From an uncultured Nocardioides sp. (GTDB taxonomy: Bacteria > Actinomycetota > Actinomycetes > Propionibacteriales > Nocardioidaceae), in contig NZ_CANKZF010000004.1 of NCBI RefSeq assembly GCF_947488515.1, forward strand, positions 1-64,000: DNA of 64,000 nucleotides, given 5' to 3'. The notes below the pieces were generated by a model. That model saw only the letters and a list, made by a program, of their open reading frames with translations. It searched no databases and was not told the DNA's origin. Made by a program: the position numbers and the translations under genes. Below are positions 1 to 7,800 of this stretch, piece after piece; the first letter of the stretch is position 1, and each line of letters starts with the position of its first letter.

Positions 1-344
1 GGCAACGCGACCTCTCCATCAGCCACAACAACCTCGGGGACCTCGCCCGCGAGGAGGGCAACCTGGCCGCCGCCCGCGCAGCCTACGAGGCAGATCTGTC
101 GATCGCCGCCCGGCTTGCCGCCTCCGACCTCACCAACACCACCTGGCAACGCGACCTCTCGGTCAGCCACACCCAGCTCGGGGCCCTCGCTCGCGAGGAG
201 GGCAACTTGGCCGCCGCTCGCAGCGCCTACCAGGCCGCCCTCGACATCGCCACCCGCCTTGCCCGAGCGGACCCCGAGAATGAAGGCGCACAAAACCTGG
301 AACTCGCGGTTCGGAAAGAAGTGTCGGCCCTCCACAGCGAGTAG
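1..344 (+). CDS. Tetratricopeptide-like repeat protein, C-terminal fragment (5' end outside window)
   Basis: The reading frame is already open at base 3 and stops at TAG 342-344. It encodes two copies of a 48-residue helical repeat, beginning at bases 3 and 147, each with the pattern RDLS-SH--LG-LAREEGNLAAAR--Y, followed by a short tail. The pattern resembles TPR-type repeats found in large actinobacterial and cyanobacterial signalling proteins, in which arrays bind partner proteins. The two copies are also very similar at DNA level, so the array probably grew by tandem duplication. Nothing of the N-terminal effector part is visible, so the protein's role cannot be told. It lies inside the element ending at 2840. 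Confidence 0.75.
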   Translation, partial: QRDLSISHNNLGDLAREEGNLAAARAAYEADLSIAARLAASDLTNTTWQRDLSVSHTQLGALAREEGNLAAARSAYQAALDIATRLARADPENEGAQNLELAVRKEVSALHSE

Positions 345-486
345 TCACTGCCTTCCTGAGCCCGCCTATCGGCTCCGACTGTGACGGCCAGCGGGCCGCA
401 GCCCCCACACCTAGGGCTACAGATTCAAGCGGACCCCTCTACGGAATGCATGAGCTCTTGGGCGAAGTACTAGAGCTGGGCCGACG

Positions 487-1314
487 ATGCCCAACGACGA
501 GAGTCGTGATGCCGCGCCGAAGCCGCAAACAGGAGACTCATCTCCTAGCTCGCATCTCGACCCCGGGTTGTCCTTTCAGCACTATGCGCTCCCGCTCACG
601 TACGCTCGGACCGTGATCCACGAGGTGTCCTACGAGGGCGGGCCAGGCTTCTGCGGCCCAGTCTTCCCAGGGTTGGTCCCTGACGATTACCACGGCCCAC
701 TTGTGGTTGCCCTAGACTCCAACGTCCTGATCGACCTTCAAGAGCACGGTGAGGTACTCCTCGAAGGGGAGGGCCTCGAGGAGTTGGGGCTTTCCGAGGG
801 CTACACCCGTGAGCTGGCCGCTTTGGCCGACCTGCTACACATCTGGCTGTTGCATGACATCAGGTTCATCGTGACGCCTCGCTCTCTCACGGACGCGAAG
901 AAGCCAAACCCCAACTTCGCCGAACGGCGGCGACCGACTGTGCAGGCGTTGGCTGATGCGTTGGCCTTCCAGTACGGAGACTGGACCGCCGACCCGCCCT
1001 CCGCTACCGAGGTCGCGCGGGTAGGCCAGGAGTCGGGTCTGCCAGACTCCGCCGATCGCGACTTGGTTCTTGAGGCACAAGGCGTCGGCGCGCATCTGTT
1101 CATCACCAGGGATGTCCGTCTGCTCGAGCGCGTCCAGCTTTCGGGCCGGCCTCTTCACGTCTCGCTCCCTTCCACCTTGGCCGGCTTCCTAATTCAAGCC
1201 GGTGTCAGCCCGTTCGGAGGTAGCACCTGCGGTGCAGTCGACTGTCCCTACGCCGACGACATGCCAGCGCCCGACATTGGAAAGTGGCAACCCTTGTTCT
1301 CGATCTTCGAATGA
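487..1314 (+). CDS. PIN-domain protein, probable RNase-fold nuclease
   Basis: This 275-residue protein carries the acidic residues expected of a PIN domain. They are an Asp in a strand reading VVALDSNVLIDL (D77), a downstream SADRDL motif (D190, D192) and FITRDVRLL (D209), in the usual order for PIN nucleases, which coordinate Mg2+ to cut RNA. The first 70 residues are unlike a standard VapC toxin, and the C-terminal tail has two cysteines (CGAVDCPY, 249-253). No antitoxin-like small gene precedes it, and it is about twice the length of VapC, so it may be a solitary PIN protein rather than half of a toxin-antitoxin pair. The start ATG has only a weak ribosome site. It is cargo of the element. 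Confidence 0.7.
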   Translation: MPNDESRDAAPKPQTGDSSPSSHLDPGLSFQHYALPLTYARTVIHEVSYEGGPGFCGPVFPGLVPDDYHGPLVVALDSNVLIDLQEHGEVLLEGEGLEELGLSEGYTRELAALADLLHIWLLHDIRFIVTPRSLTDAKKPNPNFAERRRPTVQALADALAFQYGDWTADPPSATEVARVGQESGLPDSADRDLVLEAQGVGAHLFITRDVRLLERVQLSGRPLHVSLPSTLAGFLIQAGVSPFGGSTCGAVDCPYADDMPAPDIGKWQPLFSIFE

Positions 1315-1423
1315 CGCACGGGGGTTGGGCCTTGCCTCTAGCGGCGGTGCGCAGCGCCCTCTAGGCACACTGGACTAGCAATAGGACTGATAGGTCGCGG
1401 ATCCGACGGGCCCTCGGCAGAGG

Positions 1424-2596
1424 CTACGGTCGGTTCGCGCGCCACGCGTCGTACGTGGCCCCGATCTTCTCGGCGAGCGACTTGTCCCTGTCGAGGGTGG
1501 CGTGCTGATAGATCGCCATCGCGGCCTGAGAGGCGTGGCCGGCACGCGCTTGCAGCTCGGCGGCCGTGGCCCCGTGCTGGCCAGCGAGGGTTAGAGCGGT
1601 GTGACGCAGGTGGTGAATTGTCAGGTCCGGGCGACCGGCCGCCTCGCGTGCGGGGCGATAGCGGTCCATCAAGTAGCGGACACTCATGTGGTCGGTGCGG
1701 TCCCCGGGGAAGAGCAGACCGTTGGATCCCTCAGCGGTGTGCTCGAGCAAGTGGTGCTGCAGCATGGGGAGGAACGGCGGCGGGACGTGGACGACCCGGA
1801 TACCGCTCCTGGTTTTCGGGGTGCTGATGTGACGGCCGCACTCGGGGCAGGCGCCCCGGACTGAACGGTCGGCTTCCTTGTCCACCTTGCGAGTCACGCT
1901 GATCCGCCCGGTGACGCCATCGACGTCAGAGCGGCGCAGCTCGAGCAGCTCACCTTCTCGGAGGCCAACGAACGCTGCGAGGACGATCAGCAGCTTCAGG
2001 TGGTCCGGCATCTCGTCGACGATGATGGCGATCTCATCGAACGTCGCAGGCACGGCTACGTGCTTCACCCGCGACGTGCCCGCGCCACGGATCTTCGGTG
2101 GCGCGCGGACGATCAGCTCCTCCTCTTCGGCTGCCTGGAGGATGGAGCGCAACAGCCGGTAGGCGGCAGCGTTCGACGACTCGGTCTCGGGATCGAGGGA
2201 TGCCCGCCATCGCTTGATCTCCGACAGCGTTACATCCCGCAAAGGCATCTCACCGAAGAATGGGAGGATCCGCGAGCCCAACAGCGTCTGATAGCTGCGC
2301 ACCGTGGTGGGTCGGAGGTCACGCTCCACCAGGTAGCGCTGGGCGAACGCGGCGACGGTGTTGCTCGCGGCCCGGCGCTCGCGTCGCGCCGCAGCCATCT
2401 GGCGAGCCGCCGGCGGTGACCACGCCTCGCGATCGATCAGTGACCGCTCGGTGGCGAGCCACGCTTCAGCGTCCATCTTGGTGCCGAAGCTGCGCGAGTA
2501 GCGCGTGCCGTCGGGCATCGCGTACCTCGCACGGTAGGAAACGCCACCTCTCGTGGCGCGGCGTTCGACCTCTCCGAATCCCCGTCTTCCTGCCAT
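1424..2596 (-). CDS. int: Tyrosine recombinase / integrase
   Basis: This 390-residue site-specific recombinase should excise or insert the element at the tRNA-Ala remnant 190 bases upstream of its start. In order it has an N-terminal basic strand-rich arm-binding region (about 1-60), a SAM-like core-binding domain (about 80-165) and a catalytic domain. The catalytic set is visible: Arg213 in VGLREGELL, Lys261, His328 and Arg331 in IHHLRHT, His354 in AGHAS and Tyr363 in AIYQH. A CPEC-GRH insertion before the lysine looks like a small metal knuckle. I chose ATG at 2596 because GGAGGG lies 7 bases upstream; a TTG at 2611 is the longer alternative. Transcription runs away from the attachment site. 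Confidence 0.92.
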   Translation of the reverse strand: MAGRRGFGEVERRATRGGVSYRARYAMPDGTRYSRSFGTKMDAEAWLATERSLIDREAWSPPAARQMAAARRERRAASNTVAAFAQRYLVERDLRPTTVRSYQTLLGSRILPFFGEMPLRDVTLSEIKRWRASLDPETESSNAAAYRLLRSILQAAEEEELIVRAPPKIRGAGTSRVKHVAVPATFDEIAIIVDEMPDHLKLLIVLAAFVGLREGELLELRRSDVDGVTGRISVTRKVDKEADRSVRGACPECGRHISTPKTRSGIRVVHVPPPFLPMLQHHLLEHTAEGSNGLLFPGDRTDHMSVRYLMDRYRPAREAAGRPDLTIHHLRHTALTLAGQHGATAAELQARAGHASQAAMAIYQHATLDRDKSLAEKIGATYDAWRANRP

Positions 2597-2648
2597 CCCA
2601 AGGCCCTCCAAATGTGCCCGTGGGGGAAGCTTCCCCCTAACCCCTTGC

Positions 2649-2675
2649 TAACCCCCTGCTGTGAAACCCCCTGCT
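2649..2675. other. Two inverted copies of the attachment core near the integrase start
   Basis: The 12-mer TAACCCCCTGCT at 2649-2660 is the exact reverse complement of AGCAGGGGGTTA at 2801-2812 inside the tRNA remnant. A second copy at 2664-2675 (AAACCCCCTGCT) matches 11 of 12. Their position between the integrase start and the attachment site suggests integrase or excisionase binding sites, or autoregulation of the integrase promoter. The matches are seen directly; the role is inferred. Confidence 0.5.
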
Positions 2676-2788
2676 CGCGAAGCAGGTGGCGGGGGGACCA
2701 TGGGGGAAAGAACGTCAACTTCGGTCCATCATAGACCCCTTCTGGCCTGCGGTTTTACGTTCTACCTCGAACGTTTGATCGATGGTTT

Positions 2789-2840
2789 ATTTGCTTTGCA
2801 AGCAGGGGGTTAGGGGTTCAAGTCCCCCTAGGCTCCACCA
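2789..2840 (+). other. Attachment site: 3' remnant of tRNA-Ala(TGC)
   Basis: The segment contains an anticodon loop TTTGCAA, the 3' side of the anticodon stem (GCAGG), a T loop TTCAAGT and a 3' end GGCTCCACCA, but no D arm or 5' acceptor strand, so it is not a working tRNA. Between the T loop and the discriminator base there is one base more than normal tRNA geometry allows, which fits a decayed copy. The left limit of identity with the intact tRNA cannot be set from this window. It marks the right junction between the element and the chromosome. Confidence 0.7.
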
Positions 2841-2883
2841 CAAACAGCGCAGACCGCAGCCAAGGGGCCGGAGCTCGACAGCG

Positions 2884-3957
2884 TCAGGACAGGCGGTAGA
2901 AGCGCCAGAACCCGAAGTCCTCGATCGGGAGGACCTCGAAGGTGTCGAAGCCGGCGGCCTCGCCGTACGACTGCAAGGTCGAGGGGCGCATCACCGTCCC
3001 GGTTCCCACACTGGGGGTCGAGGACAACCCGTCCGGCAGGCAGACGAAGAGGATGAAGCCGTACATCAGCCGCTCCAGCTCGTCGCCGTCCGGGGCGAAG
3101 GCGTCGGCGACGGCCTCGTCCATCACGACCAGGGAGCCACCCGGGGCGAGCGTGTGCCGCACCGCGTGAAGGACCTCGACCGGGCGAGGCATGTCGTGCA
3201 CGCACTCGAAGGCGAACGCGATGTCGACCGTTCCCTCGGGCAGCGAGGCCGCGTCCTGGCGCAGGAATCGCACCCGGTCGGACACGCCCTCCTGCTGCGC
3301 GTGCGCGGTTGCCATGTCGACAGAGGGCTGGTCGATGTCGACGCCGAGCACCGTGGCCGAGGGATACGCCTTGGCCAGGGCGATGCTCGACCACCCTCCA
3401 CCGCACCCCACGTCGAGCACCCGGCACCCCGGGGACGTGAGGACGTCGTGTGCCGCGGGCACACCCGCGAGTGCGGAGCCGAGCCGCTGGTCGTACCACG
3501 GCCGGTTGGCGTCGGCCTGCGACTCCCGAGCGTCATCGCCGAGGTCGTCCCAGCTGACGCCGCCACCCGTGCGGTAGACCTCGAGGAGGCGTGGCAGCAC
3601 GGGCCCCACCGCACCGAACATCCGTCCCATCGGCGCGAGGAAGGCCAGGCTGGTCGGGTCGGTCATCACCTCGGCCGTGCTCGCCGGAATGGCGAAGCGA
3701 CGCTCGTCGGGGGCGCCGTCGGACTCGACGACGAGCAGGCCCGACACGGCCTGCTGCTCGAGCCACTCCCGGGCGTAGCGGACCTGGGTGTCGGTACGGC
3801 GAGCGAGCTCTGCCGCGCTGGCCGGACCATCACTGGCCAGGGCGCGATACCAACCGAGACGGTCGCCGAGATACACCGACATGATCTCGACGGTGCCGAG
3901 GAGCGAGGCGAACAAGCGCTCGGCAACCTCGTCGGATGTCTGCTGGGAAGCGTTCAT
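2884..3957 (-). CDS. Class I SAM-dependent methyltransferase with N-terminal winged helix
   Basis: The 357-residue protein has a helical winged-helix-like N-terminal part (about 10-80, with TSDEVAERLF and AAELARRTD), as in dimerising small-molecule methyltransferases, followed by a Rossmann methyltransferase domain. Motif I is VLDVGCGGG at 180-188 and an acidic SAM-ribose strand follows (VLGVDID). It should transfer a methyl group from S-adenosylmethionine to a small molecule; the acceptor cannot be read from the sequence. It is the first chromosomal gene right of the attachment site and is divergent from the LysE-type exporter at 4117, 159 bases away. The ATG start at 3957 has a GGAG-like site close upstream. 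Confidence 0.85.
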   Translation of the reverse strand: MNASQQTSDEVAERLFASLLGTVEIMSVYLGDRLGWYRALASDGPASAAELARRTDTQVRYAREWLEQQAVSGLLVVESDGAPDERRFAIPASTAEVMTDPTSLAFLAPMGRMFGAVGPVLPRLLEVYRTGGGVSWDDLGDDARESQADANRPWYDQRLGSALAGVPAAHDVLTSPGCRVLDVGCGGGWSSIALAKAYPSATVLGVDIDQPSVDMATAHAQQEGVSDRVRFLRQDAASLPEGTVDIAFAFECVHDMPRPVEVLHAVRHTLAPGGSLVVMDEAVADAFAPDGDELERLMYGFILFVCLPDGLSSTPSVGTGTVMRPSTLQSYGEAAGFDTFEVLPIEDFGFWRFYRLS

Positions 3958-4116
3958 CGCTCCACTATGGGCCGCCGACCACGCCTTGAGAGCCCTGGAT
4001 CAGACCACGTGGATCTCCTCGGCGCACGACCTCACGGCTCCGGCGTCACGTGTGACGTCAGGCCCATCCCTCGGAATCGGTGAGCCGCGCCCCGCGGCCG
4101 GCCGCACACTGGTCCC

Positions 4117-4788
4117 GTGCTGGGCATCACCGACCTCCCGACCTACCTCGTCGGCCTCGTCCTGATCATCCTGCTGCCCGGCCCGAACTCGCTCTACGTC
4201 CTCTCCGTCGCCGCACGGCGCGGAGTCCGGAGCGGGTACGCCGGTGCGGCGGGGGTGTGGACCGGCGACGCGGTGCTGATGACGCTCTCCGCGGCCGGCG
4301 TCGCGTCGCTGCTGCAGGCCAACCCGGCGGCGTTCGCCGTCGTGAAGTGGGTGGGCGCGTCCTATCTGCTGTGGCTCGCCATCGGCATGCTCCGCGCCGC
4401 CTGGGGCATGTGGCGATCACGCGTCCCCGTCGCCGACCAGATCGCCGACGCCGCTGTCGAGGCCGGAGTGGAGCCGAAGGCTCGCGGCGAGCGGCCCTAC
4501 CGTCGTGCGCTGGTGATCAGCCTCCTCAACCCCAAGGCGATCCTCTTCTTCGTGGCGTTCTTCGTGCAGTTCGTCGACCCGGCCTACGCCCACCCGGTGG
4601 TCTCGTTCCTGGTCCTCGGCACGCTCGCGACGCTGGCCAGCGCGGCGTACCTCAGCGTCCTCATCTTCGGCGGCACCCACCTCGCGGCCGCCTTCCGACG
4701 TCGCAAGGCGTTGTCGGCGGGCGCGACCTCGGCGGTCGGTGCGGTCTTCGTCGGCTTCGCCGTGAAGCTGGCCCTGGCCTCGGCCTGA
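4117..4788 (+). CDS. LysE/RhtB-family amino-acid exporter (LeuE-like)
   Basis: This 223-residue membrane protein begins with the family signature LVLIILLPGPNSLYVLS, where the PGPN motif in the first helix is typical of LysE/RhtB exporters. About six hydrophobic segments are visible, with a charged cytoplasmic stretch around residues 110-128. Relatives export amino acids such as leucine, homoserine or threonine using the proton gradient; the substrate here is unknown. A second conserved patch, SLLNPKAILFFVAFF, fits the family's fourth helix. The start is GTG. It is divergent from the methyltransferase and convergent with the giant surface protein gene, which ends 17 bases downstream. Confidence 0.88.
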   Translation: MLGITDLPTYLVGLVLIILLPGPNSLYVLSVAARRGVRSGYAGAAGVWTGDAVLMTLSAAGVASLLQANPAAFAVVKWVGASYLLWLAIGMLRAAWGMWRSRVPVADQIADAAVEAGVEPKARGERPYRRALVISLLNPKAILFFVAFFVQFVDPAYAHPVVSFLVLGTLATLASAAYLSVLIFGGTHLAAAFRRRKALSAGATSAVGAVFVGFAVKLALASA

Positions 4789-4805
4789 CCGGGGCGACGC
4801 CAGCC

Positions 4806-7800
4806 TCAGCCGGCGGGCCGGATCTCCACCGCGATCAGCTGCCAGCGGTCGTTCTTGCGCAGCCCGGCGTTGCGCACCGTGATCGCGGTCCTGGAGGTCG
4901 TGGCCGTGGTGCGGCGCTGCACCCAGAAGTAGTCGTCGACCTGCCTGCTGTGGAACGTGTGCACCCAGGCGTGGTCGGCAGGCAGCTTGGGCGCCGTGCT
5001 GGTGCTCCAGTTGTGACCGACCGACCAGATGAGTGACGAGCTCGACGCGGGCGTGATGACGACCTTGGCCTCGGAGGAGACGCCGGTCGCCGACGCCGTG
5101 CCGACGTCACGGGCAGCCCCGGTGTAGGCGGCGACGGTGATCGTGCCGGTGTAGCCACGGTGCTTGAACGCCGCCTTCACCTGCACGTCCTTGACCCGCT
5201 TGTTGGCGTACGCCGTCCACACCTCCGTGCTGCCCCAGGTCTTGTTGGCCCTCTCCTGGCGGGTCCAGGTGAGGTCGTCGCTGCGCAGGCTCGTGATCTG
5301 CTGCGTTGGGGAGTGGGGTCCGTCGAAGGAGACGTAGGCGACGAGCAGCTCCTGGGCTCCTGAGGTCGTCAGCTTCGGCGCGGTGATCGAGTCGGTGGGC
5401 TTCTTCGTGTCGGCCCAGACGACCGTGTCGAGCGCCGGCGCGACCACCACGGGAGGCGGCGGAGGCGGAGGCGGCGGGGGCGGTGGCGGCGGAGGCGGCG
5501 GAGGCGGCGGAGGTGGCGGAGGTGGCGGGGTGACGCGTTCGACCGTGATCGAGACGGTGGCGGGGGCGGAGCTGTGGGTGGCGTCGGCGACGGTGAAGGT
5601 GAAGGAGTCGGGTCCGTGGTAGCCGGGTGTGGGGGTGTAGGTGCGGCTGGCTCCGGTGCCGGTGAGGGTGCCGTGGGCGGGTTGGGTCGCGATCGCGTAG
5701 GTGAGGGGGTCGCCCTCAGGGTCGGTGCCCTTCAGCGTGACGGCCAGCGCGGTGTCCTGCGGGGTGGTCAGGGTCGCCGCCGTCGCGGTGGGCGGCTGGT
5801 TGACCGGGGGTGGAGTGACGCGTTCGACCGTGATGGAGATGGTGGCGGGGGCGGAGGTGTGGGTGGCGTCGGCGACGGTGAAGGTGAAGGAGTCGGGACC
5901 GTGGTAGCCCGCGGCCGGCGTGTAGGTCCGGTCTGCGCCGGACCCGCTGAGGGTGCCGTGCGCAGGCTGGGTCGCGACGACGTACGTCAGCGCGTCGCTC
6001 TCGGGGTCGGTGCCCTTCAGCGTGACGGGCAGGGGCGTGTCCTGCGGCGTGGTGAGCGTCGCCGCCGTCGCGACCGGCGGTTGGTTGACCGGCGCCGCGG
6101 TCCACGTGAGGGTCGCGTCCGCGGTCAGGCCGGACGACGCTGCGCGGACCGCGGCGGCGCCTGCGGTCGCCGACGTCAGGCAGTACGTCGCGCTGCCGTC
6201 GCCGCCGGTCACCAGCGAGCGCTCGTCGGTGACGACGCCGGTCGTGGTGACGTCGACCCGCGCGCCGGCGATCCCGGCGTCGTCCTGGTCCGAGAGCCGG
6301 GCCGTCGTGCACAGCTCGCGCCCGACCACGCCGGACGGCGCCGCCGGGGAGAGGCTGAGCCGGTTGGCCTCGGCGACCCGGGCCAGCCGGAAGCCGCCGG
6401 GGAAGCCGTAGGAGTCGTCCTGGTCGAAGCCGTAGACCACGGTGCCGACGGGCACGGGCGAGGTGACCCGGTGGATGCCGGCCTCGATGTCGACGGCCGC
6501 TCCGGAGTACGTCGTCCCGGGGATCGGTCGCCACGCGACCGCGGGGACCACCGCCCCGTCGAGGCGCACGTCGCCCACGCGGGCCGTCGGCGCGGTGAGG
6601 TTGACGTGGTGGGCGCGGAAGCCCGACGTCGGCGTGGAGAAGGCCGAGCTGGTGTAGCCCTGCTCGAGCGCCGGGACCAGCACCATGAAGGGGTCGGAGA
6701 CGGTGCTGTCGAAGGTCGAGCCGTTGGAGTACTGCGCCACGCTGATCGGCTTCGTGCCGCTGATCGACTGGGGGCGACCGCTGAGCCACTCGTGGAACTC
6801 GCCAGCGTCGAGCGTGACGTCGCGACTGCCCTCGGAGTCGGTGATCGTGACCACCGTGCCGTCCTCGTCGGCGACGACGCGGAAGGTGTCCTGGGTGCGT
6901 CCCGCCAGAGGCATGCTGGCGAACGTGCGACCCCAGGTGGCGGTCGGGATCAGCTGCTCGACGATGTGGTCGCAGTAGCCGAACCCGTTCGGGATGTTGG
7001 CACAACGGTTGGCGCCGTAGGCCGACACGGGGCGGTCGGAGGTGATGAGGGCGCCGGTCATGCTCTGCGACGTGCTGGTCTCCCACTCGAAGACCTCGCC
7101 CAGCTCGAGCTGCACCGTGGTGGTCTCGAGCAGCGGCGACGGCGGGTCGATCGTCACCGTCGTGCGTCCCTCGGTCGCCACGACGCCCACCACGGGAGCG
7201 AGGCCGAACTCGTAGTCCACCACCCGGTAGCGCGTGCCGGTGGCGGTGACGGGGACGGCCAGGAACGCATCGGTCGTGTACTTCTGGCGGTTCAGTCCGT
7301 AGACGGTGACCTCGTCGTCGGCCACCACGTGCACGGCGAGCGGCTCGACGCGCTGGGCGTTGGTGTCCTTCATCCCCGCTCGTACGTCGATGGGCAGGGA
7401 CACCGCGGTGACGTCGTTCGCCGCCACCGTGAAGGGGATCTCCTCCAGCAGGCCGGGCACCTCCACCACGCCACTGGTGGCGGTGGACGAGGCGACGAAC
7501 AGGGTGAGTGCTGAGTCCTCGGTGCTCTGGTAGTTGGCGTCGAAGGTCACCCAGAACTCGCGGCCTGCCGAGGACGGTGTCCGGTCGACGTCGGCGAGCA
7601 CGTGCACCCGGTCGACGCGGCTGACGCGCCTGCCGTCCGCCTCGGTGACGGTGAGGGTCACGTCGTAGGTGCCGGCCGTGCCGTAGGCGTGGTCGGCGGT
7701 CCGGCCGCTGGCCGTGGCGCCGTCGCCGAAGGACCAGCTGATGACGGTCGCCGGGTCGGGACCGCCCGGGTCCGTCCAGTAGGCGCGGAACCCCAGCGGC

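Larger units (their letters stand above)
1..2840. mobile_element. Right end of an integrated element (integrative element or prophage remnant) in tRNA-Ala
   Basis: A tyrosine integrase gene lies just left of a fragment identical in layout to the 3' half of a tRNA-Ala(TGC), ending in CCA at 2840. Integrases of this class commonly recombine into tRNA 3' ends, leaving an intact tRNA on one side and a 3' copy on the other. The fragment lacks the 5' half of the tRNA and is in + orientation, so the element should lie to its left and the intact tRNA beyond the window start. Cargo visible here is a repeat-protein tail and a PIN-domain protein. Neither looks like a core gene, and 345-486 holds no gene I can recognise. 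The left boundary is not visible; the element assignment is inferred. Confidence 0.7.

Noticed and set aside
2789..2840. Functional tRNA-Ala gene
   Set aside because: The 5' acceptor strand and D arm are missing, and the 3' part has one base too many.
5574..7514. 646-codon open frame on the + strand
   Set aside because: Also an antisense shadow of the secreted protein gene, with biased composition and no ribosome site.
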